Positions 39,158 through 48,995 of a DNA stretch of 64,000 nt are shown here, one piece after another. Position numbers and translations under genes: made by a program. The notes beneath the pieces are model-generated. The model was not told where the DNA came from. It made no database searches and worked only from the letters and a program-made list of their open reading frames with translations. The DNA is from Deltaproteobacteria bacterium (lineage in GTDB: Bacteria; Desulfobacterota; Desulfarculia; Adiutricales; Adiutricaceae): NCBI GenBank assembly GCA_031273455.1, contig JAISRZ010000069.1:34579-98578 (forward strand). The letters are read 5' to 3'. The stretch's first letter is position 1. Every line of letters starts with the position of its first letter.

Positions 39158-40909
39158 ATGGCAGAGTTGAATAAAGGCCCAGCCTCAAGCGCCCAAACGT
39201 TTGAAATAATCATTCGTAAAAAAGCCATTTACGTGGATAAGACCTCCTATCTGGCCAATTTATTATCGGACGATAACAAAGTCTGGTTTCTGGCCCGGCC
39301 CCATCGTTTCGGGAAATCTTTAACCGTGTCTACCTTAAAAGCCGTGTTTTCCGAAGAGAAACGGGAGCTTTTTAAAGGGCTGGACATTGAAAGTCGCCTC
39401 AGTGAGGCCAGGTTCGCCCCTCGCCCGGTCATTCATCTGGATATGAGTGGACCAACCGATGACGACACCTTGGAAGTTCTTAAGCGGACTTTGGGGGAAA
39501 TGATCATTGATATCGCTGAAAACCAAGACATCACGTTGGACCCAACCCTCCCGCCTAAGAGTCTTTTAGCTAAATTGATCAAGCGATCCGTCAAAAATTC
39601 CAAGCGTAAAGTGGCCATCCTGATAGACGAGTATGACTCCCCCTTAATCGCTTTTAAGAGGAGAAGCGAAGAGGAGTATGATAAATTAGTCGAATCTTTG
39701 CGCAATTTTTTTAAAATACTTAAGTCGTTAGATGAGTATATATCTTTTATTTTTATCACCGGTATCACTAGAAGCCTTCAATTTGACCTTTTTTCTGTCT
39801 TAAACACATTTAGTGATATATCCGCCAATCCTCAATTTGGAGCTATGTGTGGTTTCACCCAGGAGGAACTGGAGGATAAATTCGCTCATCATATTAAACG
39901 GACCGCCACGACCCTCAAGATGTCCGAGAAGGAACTAGTGACCAAGATGGCGGACTACTACAATGGCTTCTCTTTTGATGGGATAACCCGCCTATATAAC
40001 CCTTTTTCCACTTTGCGGTTTTTTCAAGACCAAATATTTTCAAACTACTGGTTTGACACTGGGACTTCAATATTACCGCTTAATTTACTGAAAAAACAAC
40101 CTCTGACGGTGGAAGCGTTTCGTGGACTCGAAGTTAGCGCGGATTTCCCGAGAATACCAGGCAAATTAACCCCAAATAATCCCGTAAGTTTTCTTTACCA
40201 GACTGGTTACCTGGCTTTGCGGCCTGGAGCGGAGGCTGGCGAATTCACCTTAGATTTTCCCAATCACGAGGTTCTGACGTCTATGTCAATACTGGTGGTT
40301 GAAGATATTCTCGGTGAATTAGCGATTTCCGCGGTATTCCAAGACACGAAAAAAGCCTTAATCAACGGGGACGCCGCCGCGCTCATTAAGGCGTTCAACC
40401 AATTCTTCGCCAAATTCCCTTATGATGATTATGGGGCCGCTAAAACCAAATCCGAAAAGAAGTCAAATGGGGAGAAGGAAGAAGAAGCCAATGAGAAGAA
40501 AGAAGATGTGTCAGACGCGGAAAAAATTACTAATAGGGAATCGTTATTCCGATCGCGTTTATTAAGTCTTCTCTATTGCGCGATTGACTTGGTTTTCGCC
40601 GAGATTCACAGTAGTCGTGGCCGATCGGACATTGTGGCGCAAAGCGGAAAGTGGACCTGGGTCATGGAATTAAAAGTTTGCCTCAAGAAATCTGAAGAAC
40701 AAACGACTCTTAATAAAGCTCGGACCCAGATGATTGAAAAACGTTACGCCGCGGGTTTTGAAAATCCTATTTGCCTGGGGATAGTCATCAATAACGAAAC
40801 GAGAGCTATCGCCCGTTGGGATAACTTTGGGGATTTAGCGAAAGAATATGAGGCCAAACAAAACCGTTCGCCCAAAAAGCGCTTAAAAAGCGAATCCCCC
40901 AAAGATTAA
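39158..40909 (+). CDS. AAA-ATPase-like domain + PD-(D/E)XK (PDDEXK_9) protein, DUF1703-type
   Basis: FEIIIRKKAIYVDKTSYLANLLSDDNKVWFLARPHRFGKSLTVSTLKAVF...; ILIDEYDSPLI; C-terminal nuclease core GRSDIVAQ...WVMELKV. Confidence 0.92.
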   Translation: MAELNKGPASSAQTFEIIIRKKAIYVDKTSYLANLLSDDNKVWFLARPHRFGKSLTVSTLKAVFSEEKRELFKGLDIESRLSEARFAPRPVIHLDMSGPTDDDTLEVLKRTLGEMIIDIAENQDITLDPTLPPKSLLAKLIKRSVKNSKRKVAILIDEYDSPLIAFKRRSEEEYDKLVESLRNFFKILKSLDEYISFIFITGITRSLQFDLFSVLNTFSDISANPQFGAMCGFTQEELEDKFAHHIKRTATTLKMSEKELVTKMADYYNGFSFDGITRLYNPFSTLRFFQDQIFSNYWFDTGTSILPLNLLKKQPLTVEAFRGLEVSADFPRIPGKLTPNNPVSFLYQTGYLALRPGAEAGEFTLDFPNHEVLTSMSILVVEDILGELAISAVFQDTKKALINGDAAALIKAFNQFFAKFPYDDYGAAKTKSEKKSNGEKEEEANEKKEDVSDAEKITNRESLFRSRLLSLLYCAIDLVFAEIHSSRGRSDIVAQSGKWTWVMELKVCLKKSEEQTTLNKARTQMIEKRYAAGFENPICLGIVINNETRAIARWDNFGDLAKEYEAKQNRSPKKRLKSESPKD

Positions 40910-41095
40910 AGCCCTAACCGTCTTCATGGGCCTGGTTACGGCTTACTAGCGGGTGGCCCATCGGGCTTGGCTTCGATCGTCACCTTCTGGCCCTAGGTTC
41001 GTCACCAGACTTACGCTAAGCCGGGAATAAACTTCGGATTAGAGAACGCCTTTAAGGCGAACCAAGCCTCCAGCCAAACCGCTCGAAACCCCCCA

Positions 41096-41150
41096 AATCC
41101 AGTCCAATCCAATCCAATCCAATCCAGGCCAGTCCAGGCCAATCCAGGCG
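41096..41150. repeat. Degenerate pentanucleotide tandem repeat (AATCC/AGTCC/AGGCC, 11 units)
   Basis: aatcc agtcc aatcc aatcc aatcc aatcc aggcc agtcc aggcc aatcc aggcg read directly. Confidence 0.85.
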
Positions 41151-41225
41151 ACAGGTTTACTTAACGACCCCTTTGGGGCTAGGAACCTTTTAGCGACCGC
41201 CAACGATAATTTATCAGATGGATGT

Positions 41226-42329
41226 TTATTGCCGGACGTAGGTGAAAAGGTAGAGGCCAATGAGCCCAAAAAAACAATTGGGGGCCCAAGCCGCCAAAAA
41301 GGGGGGCAATAACCCGGTGTAACCCACCGAGCGGGAAAGCTCCAAGGAGATTAAGTAGACAAAGGAAATGGTTAGGCCAATGACTAACCCCAAAGCCACG
41401 GAGCCGCCCTTTTCCCGCCAGAAGCCAATGGGTAAACCCACTAAGACCATGATAAGGGGGATAAAGGGCCGGGAAAACTTAAACTGGAAGTCCACCAGCT
41501 GCCGGATGGGATAGAACCCCTCGGCGTACAGCCGGGCCACCACCTCGCGTAAGCCCATGACGCTTAACTCATCGCTATTGGCCACCCCGTGCCGACCCAA
41601 ACCTTTAGGGGGCATGGGCCAATCCGGTAAAGTTAAGGTGTCCGAGCGGACCAACTGGAAGGACCTTTGCCCGTCCTCGCCGTAGTGGTAGATCTTTTCT
41701 TGGGCCTCGATTAACGTCAAGCCCTCCGGGCTAAAGAGCCCCTTAGCCGCTTCCATCCGCCGAGAGAGGTTAAAGTTCTCGTCCAAGACCAATAAAGAGA
41801 TGGATAAAGCCTCGCCGCTACTTTCTTTATAGGAGCCCAAGTGGGTTAAAAGGCGTAATTCCTTAAACCAGACGTCCTCCACCGTTAAAGCCGAGGCCTC
41901 AGCCCGGCGGTTCCGAACCTGGCCTTCCCAGATCTCGTTAACCACCCTTTGGGTCATGGGGGTTAAAAGGTTGTTTAAAAGGAAAACAAATAAACTTAAA
42001 CCCACCCCAATAACCACAAATGGGGCTGAGAGCCGATAAAGGCTAACCCCGCTCCCTTTAAAGGCCACAATTTCCGAGTTGCGCGAAAGAAGGACCAAAG
42101 AGATGAGAATGGAGGCTAAGGTGGCCACCGGGATGAGTAAGACCAGGACATTGGGGATCTGGGCCAAGAAGTAGGTTAAAACCGACTTTAAGGGAATGTT
42201 GTGGCTAACGAACTCGGAGATTTTCTCCACAAAGTCCACGGTTAAAAAGAGGGCCAAAAAGCCAGCTAAACATAAGCCCAAGTGGCGAAAGAAGAGCCCA
42301 GCCATGTAGCGATCAATGACGCTAATCAT
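41226..42329 (-). CDS. lptG: LptG-like YjgP/YjgQ family LPS export permease
   Basis: MISVIDRYMAGLFFRHLGLCLAGFLALFLTVDFVEKISEFV...VLLIPVATLASILISLVLLSRNSEIVAFKGSGVSLYRL. Confidence 0.88.
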   Translation of the reverse strand: MISVIDRYMAGLFFRHLGLCLAGFLALFLTVDFVEKISEFVSHNIPLKSVLTYFLAQIPNVLVLLIPVATLASILISLVLLSRNSEIVAFKGSGVSLYRLSAPFVVIGVGLSLFVFLLNNLLTPMTQRVVNEIWEGQVRNRRAEASALTVEDVWFKELRLLTHLGSYKESSGEALSISLLVLDENFNLSRRMEAAKGLFSPEGLTLIEAQEKIYHYGEDGQRSFQLVRSDTLTLPDWPMPPKGLGRHGVANSDELSVMGLREVVARLYAEGFYPIRQLVDFQFKFSRPFIPLIMVLVGLPIGFWREKGGSVALGLVIGLTISFVYLISLELSRSVGYTGLLPPFLAAWAPNCFFGLIGLYLFTYVRQ

Positions 42330-43516
42330 CTTAGCCGCCTTCCGGCTCGCCGACGCTTAAGCCACCTGGCCCAGACCTCGGCCGGGTCAATGGGTTGGAC
42401 GCTATTGACGCCCTTTAACAACCAAACGACCATTAACAAGGACAAAAAGACCGGGGTCCAAATGGCCACGACTGGCGGGATAGCCCCAGTCTCCCCTAAG
42501 GTCCAGCCTAAGGAGAACAAAGAGTAGTACAGAATAAAGATGGACAGCCCAATGACCAAACCAAAGTTCCGGCCCTTGGCCCGAAAGCTGGCCCCTAAAG
42601 GCACCCCAGCTAAGGCCATTAAAAAGGCGGCCACCGGAAAAGAGAACCGCCGGTGCCACTCCAATAGATAGACCTGGTAACTGGAGCTACCGCTCGCCCG
42701 TTGCTTATTGGCCGTTGGCCTTAGCTCCCCCGTGGGCATCTCCGAGCGGCCCAAAGCCAAAAACTCGCTATTCCCCTCAAACTCCGGGCCCGGGGAGATT
42801 TTGAGCTCATAGGTGTCAAAGAAGATACTGTCCACGGACTGGCGATCCTGAAACATCCGGTCAATAACCCCATCGTGTAAGCGAAAAAGGAGCATCTGTT
42901 GCAAAAGATCGATGTCCAGTAAACCGGTCCTGGCCACCACCAAGGTGTTTTCCCCCGGGGACCTTCGGTCATTAATGACAATATTAGCCATGGTCTCGGA
43001 GTGGGCCGGTAGTTGCCCGACGTAAATGGTTAGCCCCGGAAACTCCCGCACAAAAACCTGCTCTTTAATGGCCAAATCCGCCCGGGCTTTGGCTAGGGCC
43101 ATAATTTCCGAACGGAAGCGGGTGTTGGCCGCCGGGGTGAGCCAGACGTTAAAAAGTCCGGTGATTAAAGCCGCGGCCAAGCCAAAGACAATGACCGGCG
43201 GGGTCAACTGGAGTAAGGAGACGCCCGAGGCCTTTAAGACGGTGATCTCCGAATCGGCCGACATCCGTAAGAAGGTGGTTAAAGAGGCTAGCATGGCGGC
43301 CATGGGGATGGACATGGACAGCATTTTGGGGAGGATCAAAAAAAAGACCCGAAAAATGACCCTAGCCTCCACCCCTTTGCCCACCACCAGATCCGTTAAG
43401 GACATGACCCTAGCCATGAGCAAAATAAAGGTGAAGACCAAAAGATTGACTAAAAAAGCCGGGATGGTCTCGCCAATGACGCAGACGTTTATAAGATGGG
43501 GGCGCGATAAGGCCAC
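42326..43516 (-). CDS. lptF: LptF-like YjgP/YjgQ family LPS export permease
   Basis: LPKMLSMSIPMAAMLASLTTFLRMSADSEITVLKASGVSLLQLTPPV...; overlaps lptG by 4 nt. Confidence 0.87.
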   Translation of the reverse strand: MALSRPHLINVCVIGETIPAFLVNLLVFTFILLMARVMSLTDLVVGKGVEARVIFRVFFLILPKMLSMSIPMAAMLASLTTFLRMSADSEITVLKASGVSLLQLTPPVIVFGLAAALITGLFNVWLTPAANTRFRSEIMALAKARADLAIKEQVFVREFPGLTIYVGQLPAHSETMANIVINDRRSPGENTLVVARTGLLDIDLLQQMLLFRLHDGVIDRMFQDRQSVDSIFFDTYELKISPGPEFEGNSEFLALGRSEMPTGELRPTANKQRASGSSSYQVYLLEWHRRFSFPVAAFLMALAGVPLGASFRAKGRNFGLVIGLSIFILYYSLFSLGWTLGETGAIPPVVAIWTPVFLSLLMVVWLLKGVNSVQPIDPAEVWARWLKRRRAGRRLR

Positions 43517-43529
43517 TTTCTGACCCGTC

Positions 43530-44621
43530 TTAGGAGCCCCGGTTAGGGGACCTTTGGTAACGGTTCACCATCCGGTTATGCTCGGCTAGCGTCTCGGAAA
43601 AGTGGTGGGTGCCATCGTTGCGGGAAACAAAGTATAAAAAAGGACCCGGGGCCGGGTTTAAGACGGCCTTAATGGACTCCTCCCCCGGGCTAGCGATAGG
43701 CCCTGGGGGCAAACCGTCAATGACGTAGGTGTTGTAGGGGTGCGGGGTCTCTAAGTGCGACCTTTTTAAGTTCCCGTCAAAGTTATCCAAACCATAGATA
43801 ACCGTGGGGTCGGTCTGGAGGCGCATGCCCTTTTCCAAGCGGTTCAAGAAAACGCCGGCGATTAAGGGCCGCTCCTCGGGTTTGGCCGTCTCCTTTTCCA
43901 CAATGGAGGCTAAAGTGACCACCTCGGTTTGGCTCATGCCCTTCATGGCGGCGGTGGCCCCGTGCTTGTTCCAGACCTTTAAAAACTGCCCGGTCATGGC
44001 GGTGATAATGGCTTTTAACGAGGTCCCCCGGGGAAAGCTATAGGTCTCCGGGAAAAGGTAACCCTCCAAGGTGGCCCCTTTAAGCCCTAAGGAGGCGATA
44101 AATTCGGGGTCCCGGCACAGAGCCAGAAAATCGCTAGCCCGCCCTAAACCGGCGTCCTCCACGGCTTTAGCGATCTCGACCATGGTCCGGCCCTCGGGCA
44201 CGGTGAAGGGGTAAAGCTTAAAATTGCCCTTATGGAGAGCGGCGATGGTCCCCCAGACGTCCAAAGAAGGGTCCATAGCTTGCTCGCCAGCCTTTAAGCT
44301 AGTGGGTTTACCGAGTAAAGAGCGGATCTTTAAGGCCCAAGCGAAGGCCTCGGGCGAGCGGATAATCCCCTTTTGTTTTAGAAGCTGAGCGATCTGGGCT
44401 GAGCTCGCCCCTGGGGGGATGGAGACCACCACTTCCCGGCTATGGGTTTCGGGGGCTAAAAAGTTCTGGGAGTAAACCAAAAGCTTAATAAACCCGGCGA
44501 TGAGGATCCCCAGGACGATAACCCCGGTGAAACCAATGAACCGGCTAAAAAAGCTGGGCCCAGTCTTAATTTTCGGTCGGGGGTTCACCGGCGCGGAGCC
44601 TGGCAGTTTAAGGGCGCTCAT
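43530..44621 (-). CDS. mltG: Endolytic transglycosylase MltG
   Basis: TLEGYLFPETYSFPRGTS...VTLASIVEKETAKPEERPLIAGVFLNRLEKGMRLQTDPTVIYGL...YNTYVIDGLPPGPIASPG. Confidence 0.96.
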   Translation of the reverse strand: MSALKLPGSAPVNPRPKIKTGPSFFSRFIGFTGVIVLGILIAGFIKLLVYSQNFLAPETHSREVVVSIPPGASSAQIAQLLKQKGIIRSPEAFAWALKIRSLLGKPTSLKAGEQAMDPSLDVWGTIAALHKGNFKLYPFTVPEGRTMVEIAKAVEDAGLGRASDFLALCRDPEFIASLGLKGATLEGYLFPETYSFPRGTSLKAIITAMTGQFLKVWNKHGATAAMKGMSQTEVVTLASIVEKETAKPEERPLIAGVFLNRLEKGMRLQTDPTVIYGLDNFDGNLKRSHLETPHPYNTYVIDGLPPGPIASPGEESIKAVLNPAPGPFLYFVSRNDGTHHFSETLAEHNRMVNRYQRSPNRGS

Positions 44622-45055
44622 AGATCTTGGGCCTTTATCGTCGAGCCATGACGGGCCAGATAGCCATCTAAAATTAAAGTGGCCGCGGTTTTGTCGACCA
44701 CGGCCCGCCTTTGGCGAGCGTCTAGCCCGCCTTCTTTTAAAACCCGCTCCGCCTCAACCGTGGTCAGCCACTCTTCCCAGGTGGCCACGGTGGCCCCGAG
44801 CTTGGCTCGGAATTCATAAGCCAGGGCCATAACCCTTTGGGCCTCGGGGCCTAAACGGCCATCCGTCCGCCGGGGCAACCCTAAAACCAAAAAATTGGTT
44901 TGGTATTCTTTGAGTAAGCCCGCGACCTTATCTAAAAAGGCCTTATGCGGTCGCCGGTCTAAAACCGTTAAGGGCTGAGCCGTTAAACCCAAAGGGTCAG
45001 TGACCGCCACTCCGACTCGTTTTTCGCCCACGTCCAGGGCCAGAACTCTCGGCAA
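44618..45055 (-). CDS. ruvX: Holliday junction resolvase-like YqgF/RuvX
   Basis: MPRVLALDVGEKRVGVAVTDPLGLTAQPLTVL...LGLPRRTDGRLGPEAQ...WEEWLTTVEAER...DKTAATLILDGYL. Confidence 0.95.
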   Translation of the reverse strand: MPRVLALDVGEKRVGVAVTDPLGLTAQPLTVLDRRPHKAFLDKVAGLLKEYQTNFLVLGLPRRTDGRLGPEAQRVMALAYEFRAKLGATVATWEEWLTTVEAERVLKEGGLDARQRRAVVDKTAATLILDGYLARHGSTIKAQDL

Positions 45056-45749
45056 TTAAATATCCTTTCCCCTTCTTGGAGATTCACTTAGGGGATTTTA
45101 GCGCTTTGGTCTTCTTAAAACAAGGGTTGACCTTGGTGAAAGTTTTAAGTAGTTTCAGTTCAAAAGCCTATATTAATTGGAATAATTTAGTTAAAACAAT
45201 TTCTTTAGATTGTTATTTAAAGCTATTAGCAAGTTTATACAAATACGATACAATAAATAATGTATAAAAAATCTTAAATTTAGTTTATAAAATAATTAAA
45301 ATATTTTTAAGAATTAAACAGCAAAATTAACTATCTTTTAAAAGACTTAATTATGTTGTTAAGCGGTAAATAAATAGATAACTAACAATTATTAACTATA
45401 TTAATCTTAATTACGTTCCATAACTTATTTTTTGACAAAAAGAAGTTTTTTTAAGGTCTAAAATTCCCAAGGAACCCGACGAGGCTTAGTCTTTTCGCTC
45501 GGCCCGGCTTAAAAGATTTTCCCGGGTTTTAGGGGCGTTATTTTCCATTTTTTTAACTTTTTTATAACCCAAAGACTAATTTCACGCCCTAAAGCGTCTT
45601 TAAAGAGCGGCTACCCGCCTAAGGTCAGTTTTCGATTGATTTTTTCTGACGGTCTGTTTAGAATTAAGGGATAAGATAACCGGTCAACTTATAGGTCCGG
45701 CTATTATCTATTGATTTTAGGGATCCACCATTCCTTTAGGAGAATAACC

Positions 45750-46460
45750 ATGCCTTTTCCAGTGGACCTGACTAAACCCAACGCCTCCCAAGTGGCCGTC
45801 TCGGAACTGGCCTTTTTCCAAAAAGTGTACCTCTGGATGTGTGGGGGCCTAGTGGTCTCAGCCTTTATGACCTACGCCCTACTCCATTCCGAAAGTTGGC
45901 TGACCTTTTTGTTCGCCCAAAAGTCCACGGCCATAATCGTCATCTGCGCGGTCCAACTGGGGATAGTCTTGGGGTTTGGCGTTTTACGGAATCGGGTCTC
46001 AGCCACGGCCTTAAAAGGCCTCTTTTTGGCCTACTCGGCCTCCATGGGCATGACTTTCTCCATTGTCTGCCTAGTGTACCCCTCGACCGTCATTTTTAAG
46101 GCCTTTATCTGCGCCGCCGCCATTTACGGGGGCATGGCCGCTTATGGGCTTTTAACCAAAAAATCTCTCCAGGCTTGGGGCTCCTTTCTTTTCATGGCCC
46201 TCTTAGGCCTCTTTGTGGTTTCGCTGGTTAATATGTTCACCCGGAGCCCCATGGTGGACTACGTCATCTGCTTTGTGGGCGTCCTCCTCTTCGCGGGGCT
46301 CACGGCCTATGACCACCAAAAGTTACGGGTCATCCACGCCGGTGGTTTCGCCAACCAAGATATGGAGGAAAAGTGCGTTATCCAAGGGTCATTGGAACTG
46401 TACTTAGACTTTGTTAACCTCTTCTTGTTCTTGGTTAGAATCTTAGGCAACCGCCGCTAA
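45750..46460 (+). CDS. Bax inhibitor-1/YccA family membrane protein
   Basis: Start re-assigned from 45711 to ATG 45750 behind AGGAG; multi-TM; AYDHQKLRVIHAGG... near the C-terminus is typical of the family. Confidence 0.92.
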   Translation: MPFPVDLTKPNASQVAVSELAFFQKVYLWMCGGLVVSAFMTYALLHSESWLTFLFAQKSTAIIVICAVQLGIVLGFGVLRNRVSATALKGLFLAYSASMGMTFSIVCLVYPSTVIFKAFICAAAIYGGMAAYGLLTKKSLQAWGSFLFMALLGLFVVSLVNMFTRSPMVDYVICFVGVLLFAGLTAYDHQKLRVIHAGGFANQDMEEKCVIQGSLELYLDFVNLFLFLVRILGNRR

Positions 46461-46479
46461 ATAGTTTATCGCTAGCCCC

Positions 46480-46689
46480 ATGGCGGCCCTCGCTTTTGTC
46501 TGGTTTTTAGTTAGCTTAACCCTCATCTTGGTGGGGTTATTGTCCACTCTCATGGGCCTGGCCTACGCTGGCCAGGCCGGGGCTTTGGTGGCCTTAGGGA
46601 CCGGGTTTATCGTCACGATTTTCGGCGCGAAGTTATTTCTAGCTTTCTGGCGGCGGGTCACCCAAGGGCCCGCTCCCAAAAAGACCTAA
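46480..46689 (+). CDS. Small hypothetical membrane protein
   Basis: 69 aa, two predicted TM segments, 20 nt downstream of the BI-1 gene on the same strand. Confidence 0.5.
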   Translation: MAALAFVWFLVSLTLILVGLLSTLMGLAYAGQAGALVALGTGFIVTIFGAKLFLAFWRRVTQGPAPKKT

Positions 46690-46713
46690 AACTAAAAGAC
46701 CTAAAACCAGTTC

Positions 46714-46750
46714 GGGCCATAATAAGGTTAAACCTTATTATGGCCCTTTT
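46714..46750. terminator. Bidirectional Rho-independent terminator
   Basis: Perfect 15-bp stem GGGCCATAATAAGGT-TAA-ACCTTATTATGGCCC followed by TTTT, between convergent genes. Confidence 0.85.
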
Positions 46751-46787
46751 GGTTATTTATTAAGCTTTTAAACTTTTAGCGCCTATC

Positions 46788-47357
46788 TTAGGCTAAAAGG
46801 CCTTTAACCTTTTCCTCCACCTCTTTAACTAGATCTAACCGCCCCAAGGTCACGTCCGCGGCCTCCAAGCCTGAAGCCAAAACCCCAGCCGTCTTAAAGC
46901 CCAGCCAACTAAAATAAGCCAAAAAACTCTCGTAAACCCCCTGGTAAACCGCTGGATCCGGGTTGCCTTGGGTCATGATAAAAAGACACTTTTTACCCGG
47001 GCTTAAGCGACCGGCGATGGCCGAAGTCTTAAAGTCCGGCTTCATCCAGGAAAAGGTCCGGTCAATGAAGATCTTGGCTTGGGCCGAGACTGAGCCAATG
47101 TAGACCGGGGCGGTGACTATCAAAAAGTCGGCCGCCGCCGCCGTCGATAAAACCAGGGAGAGATCATCGGTTAAAACGCAAAACTCGCTTTTAGTTTTGC
47201 AAGTGTAGCAAGACTGGCAACCGAGGGCCCTAAGCTCGTTCACCACGAACCGTTTAGACTCAGTTCCCGTGGGGTCGATAACGTCGATGGCGATCTCGGC
47301 TAATTTAGAGGAATTGGAGGTCATACTCGGGCTACCTAAAACGGCGACAACGGTCAT
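46788..47357 (-). CDS. NADPH-dependent FMN reductase / iron-sulfur flavoprotein-like
   Basis: VLGSPSMTSNSSKLAEIAI...LGCQSCYTCKTKSEFCVLTDDLSLVLSTAAAADFLIVTAPVYIGSVSAQAKIFIDRT. Confidence 0.9.
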   Translation of the reverse strand: MTVVAVLGSPSMTSNSSKLAEIAIDVIDPTGTESKRFVVNELRALGCQSCYTCKTKSEFCVLTDDLSLVLSTAAAADFLIVTAPVYIGSVSAQAKIFIDRTFSWMKPDFKTSAIAGRLSPGKKCLFIMTQGNPDPAVYQGVYESFLAYFSWLGFKTAGVLASGLEAADVTLGRLDLVKEVEEKVKGLLA

Positions 47358-47394
47358 GATATATTCTCCCTAAAATAGACTAACTTAAGTTAAT

Positions 47395-48519
47395 CTATAG
47401 AGACTTTAATAAGCTATCCACCACATACTCTTGAGCCTCTAAGGTTAGACCCGGCCAAATGGGTAGACAGATCTGCCGACGGGCGATCCCCTCGGCCACT
47501 GGGGCCGAGCCCTTAGGGTTAACTAGGGTTTCCGGGTGAGATCGAAAGAAAGGTTGCTCAGTTAAAGCCGTGGCGTAAACCTCCCCAGCTAAACTGACCT
47601 TAAACTCCTCTTTGAGGCGCTCTTTTAGCTTAGCCCGGTCAACTTCGTTGGGTAGTAGAGCCAGGTACTTATAATAAGCCGGTTTTTCGTCTGGGCTAGC
47701 TAAAACCGGTCGTAGGGGGCTATTTTTTAGTAAACCATCGTAAATGGCCGCGGCGGCCCGCCTTTGGCTTAAAATCCAGTTAGCCTTCCGCATGACTCGT
47801 AAACCCAAAAGGGCGTGGATCTCTGAAGGCCGGTAGTTTAAGCCAAAAGATTGGTGGAGGTTGGAGCCGGGGTCCATTTGGCCGTGGGACCTTAAGGTTA
47901 GAAGAGCCTGATAAAGCGGCTCCGAGTTGGTGGTGACCATCCCCCCTTCGGCGGTGGTTAAAACTTTGGTGGGATAAAAGGAAAAGGCCCCGGCCAAACC
48001 TAAGTTCCCAGCCTTCAGCCCCGCGATCTCAGCCCCATGGGCGTGGGCCGCGTCCTCTAAAAAAAAGAGCCCCTTAGCTGCGGCTAAGGTTTTTATTTTC
48101 CGCCAGTTAGGGGCGATGAACCCGCCTAAGTGGACTAAGATAACGGCCCCAGTCTCCGGGGTAATCTTTCTAGCCAGATCCTCATAGTCCATTTGAAAGG
48201 AGACTGGGTCCACGTCCACTATAATAATCCGGGCCCCCGCGGCGATGGGGGCTAAAGCCGTGGCCATGAAGGTTAAGGCCGGAACCGCCACGGCCTTATT
48301 CTCTAACTTTAAGGCCCGAGCCAACATTTCCAAGGCGGCGGTCCCGCTCTGACAACCCACCGCGAACTTGGCCCCAATAAAGGCGGCGAAAACTTCCTCG
48401 AACCGCCGGGCGTTTTGGCCCATGGCCAAGCGCCCGGACAGAAGGGCTTGGCTCAGCTCTTCCCCAAGGGCTTTAGCGTCTTCCTCGTCAAAGGGCAGTT
48501 TTAAAATGGGCACTTCCAT
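47395..48519 (-). CDS. DegT/DnrJ/EryC1/StrS family aminotransferase
   Basis: FAVGCQSGTAALEMLARAL...FLEDAAHAHGAEIAGLKAGNLGLAGAFSFYPTKVLTTAEGGMVTTN...LNYRPSEIHALLGL. Confidence 0.94.
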   Translation of the reverse strand: MEVPILKLPFDEEDAKALGEELSQALLSGRLAMGQNARRFEEVFAAFIGAKFAVGCQSGTAALEMLARALKLENKAVAVPALTFMATALAPIAAGARIIIVDVDPVSFQMDYEDLARKITPETGAVILVHLGGFIAPNWRKIKTLAAAKGLFFLEDAAHAHGAEIAGLKAGNLGLAGAFSFYPTKVLTTAEGGMVTTNSEPLYQALLTLRSHGQMDPGSNLHQSFGLNYRPSEIHALLGLRVMRKANWILSQRRAAAAIYDGLLKNSPLRPVLASPDEKPAYYKYLALLPNEVDRAKLKERLKEEFKVSLAGEVYATALTEQPFFRSHPETLVNPKGSAPVAEGIARRQICLPIWPGLTLEAQEYVVDSLLKSL

Positions 48520-48995
48520 AGGGGCGAAAAACCTTTCCCCCTAAAAGGCCAGAGACGCGGCTTTTAGGGTTATTTAGCGGTTTTAATCATATCTTTAATC
48601 GCGACTTTGGGCAAGATGGGCCTTTAGGCTGAGCCGCGAAAAACGACTATTACCATAACCGTATTTAAGGATATTTATCTTATCTTTAAATATTTTATAT
48701 TCATTTAAAATATGTTTTTCTATACATACAGTCATTATTTTTTAATTTTTTTCTTCTAGCCGAATTTTTAAACGCAATCGATTTTATTTTTTTTCCGGTT
48801 TGACATCTTCCAAGCGATAATATAATATGCCTTTTTTCGCGAGGGAAATCTATTTTGGCCAAAACTTTTCGGCTCCCCAATTAAGAGCGTCTTCCTTTAA
48901 GACATCCCTAATTTCCCGTTAATTCTAGCCCATTGACCTAAAATGGGTTTCTGGCCTTTAGTTAAGGTCAATTTTTTCTGGTTTTCGATTTGTCC

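Noticed and set aside
45076-45267. 63-aa ORF upstream of the BI-1 gene
   Set aside because: AT-rich intergenic ORF without RBS or domain evidence.
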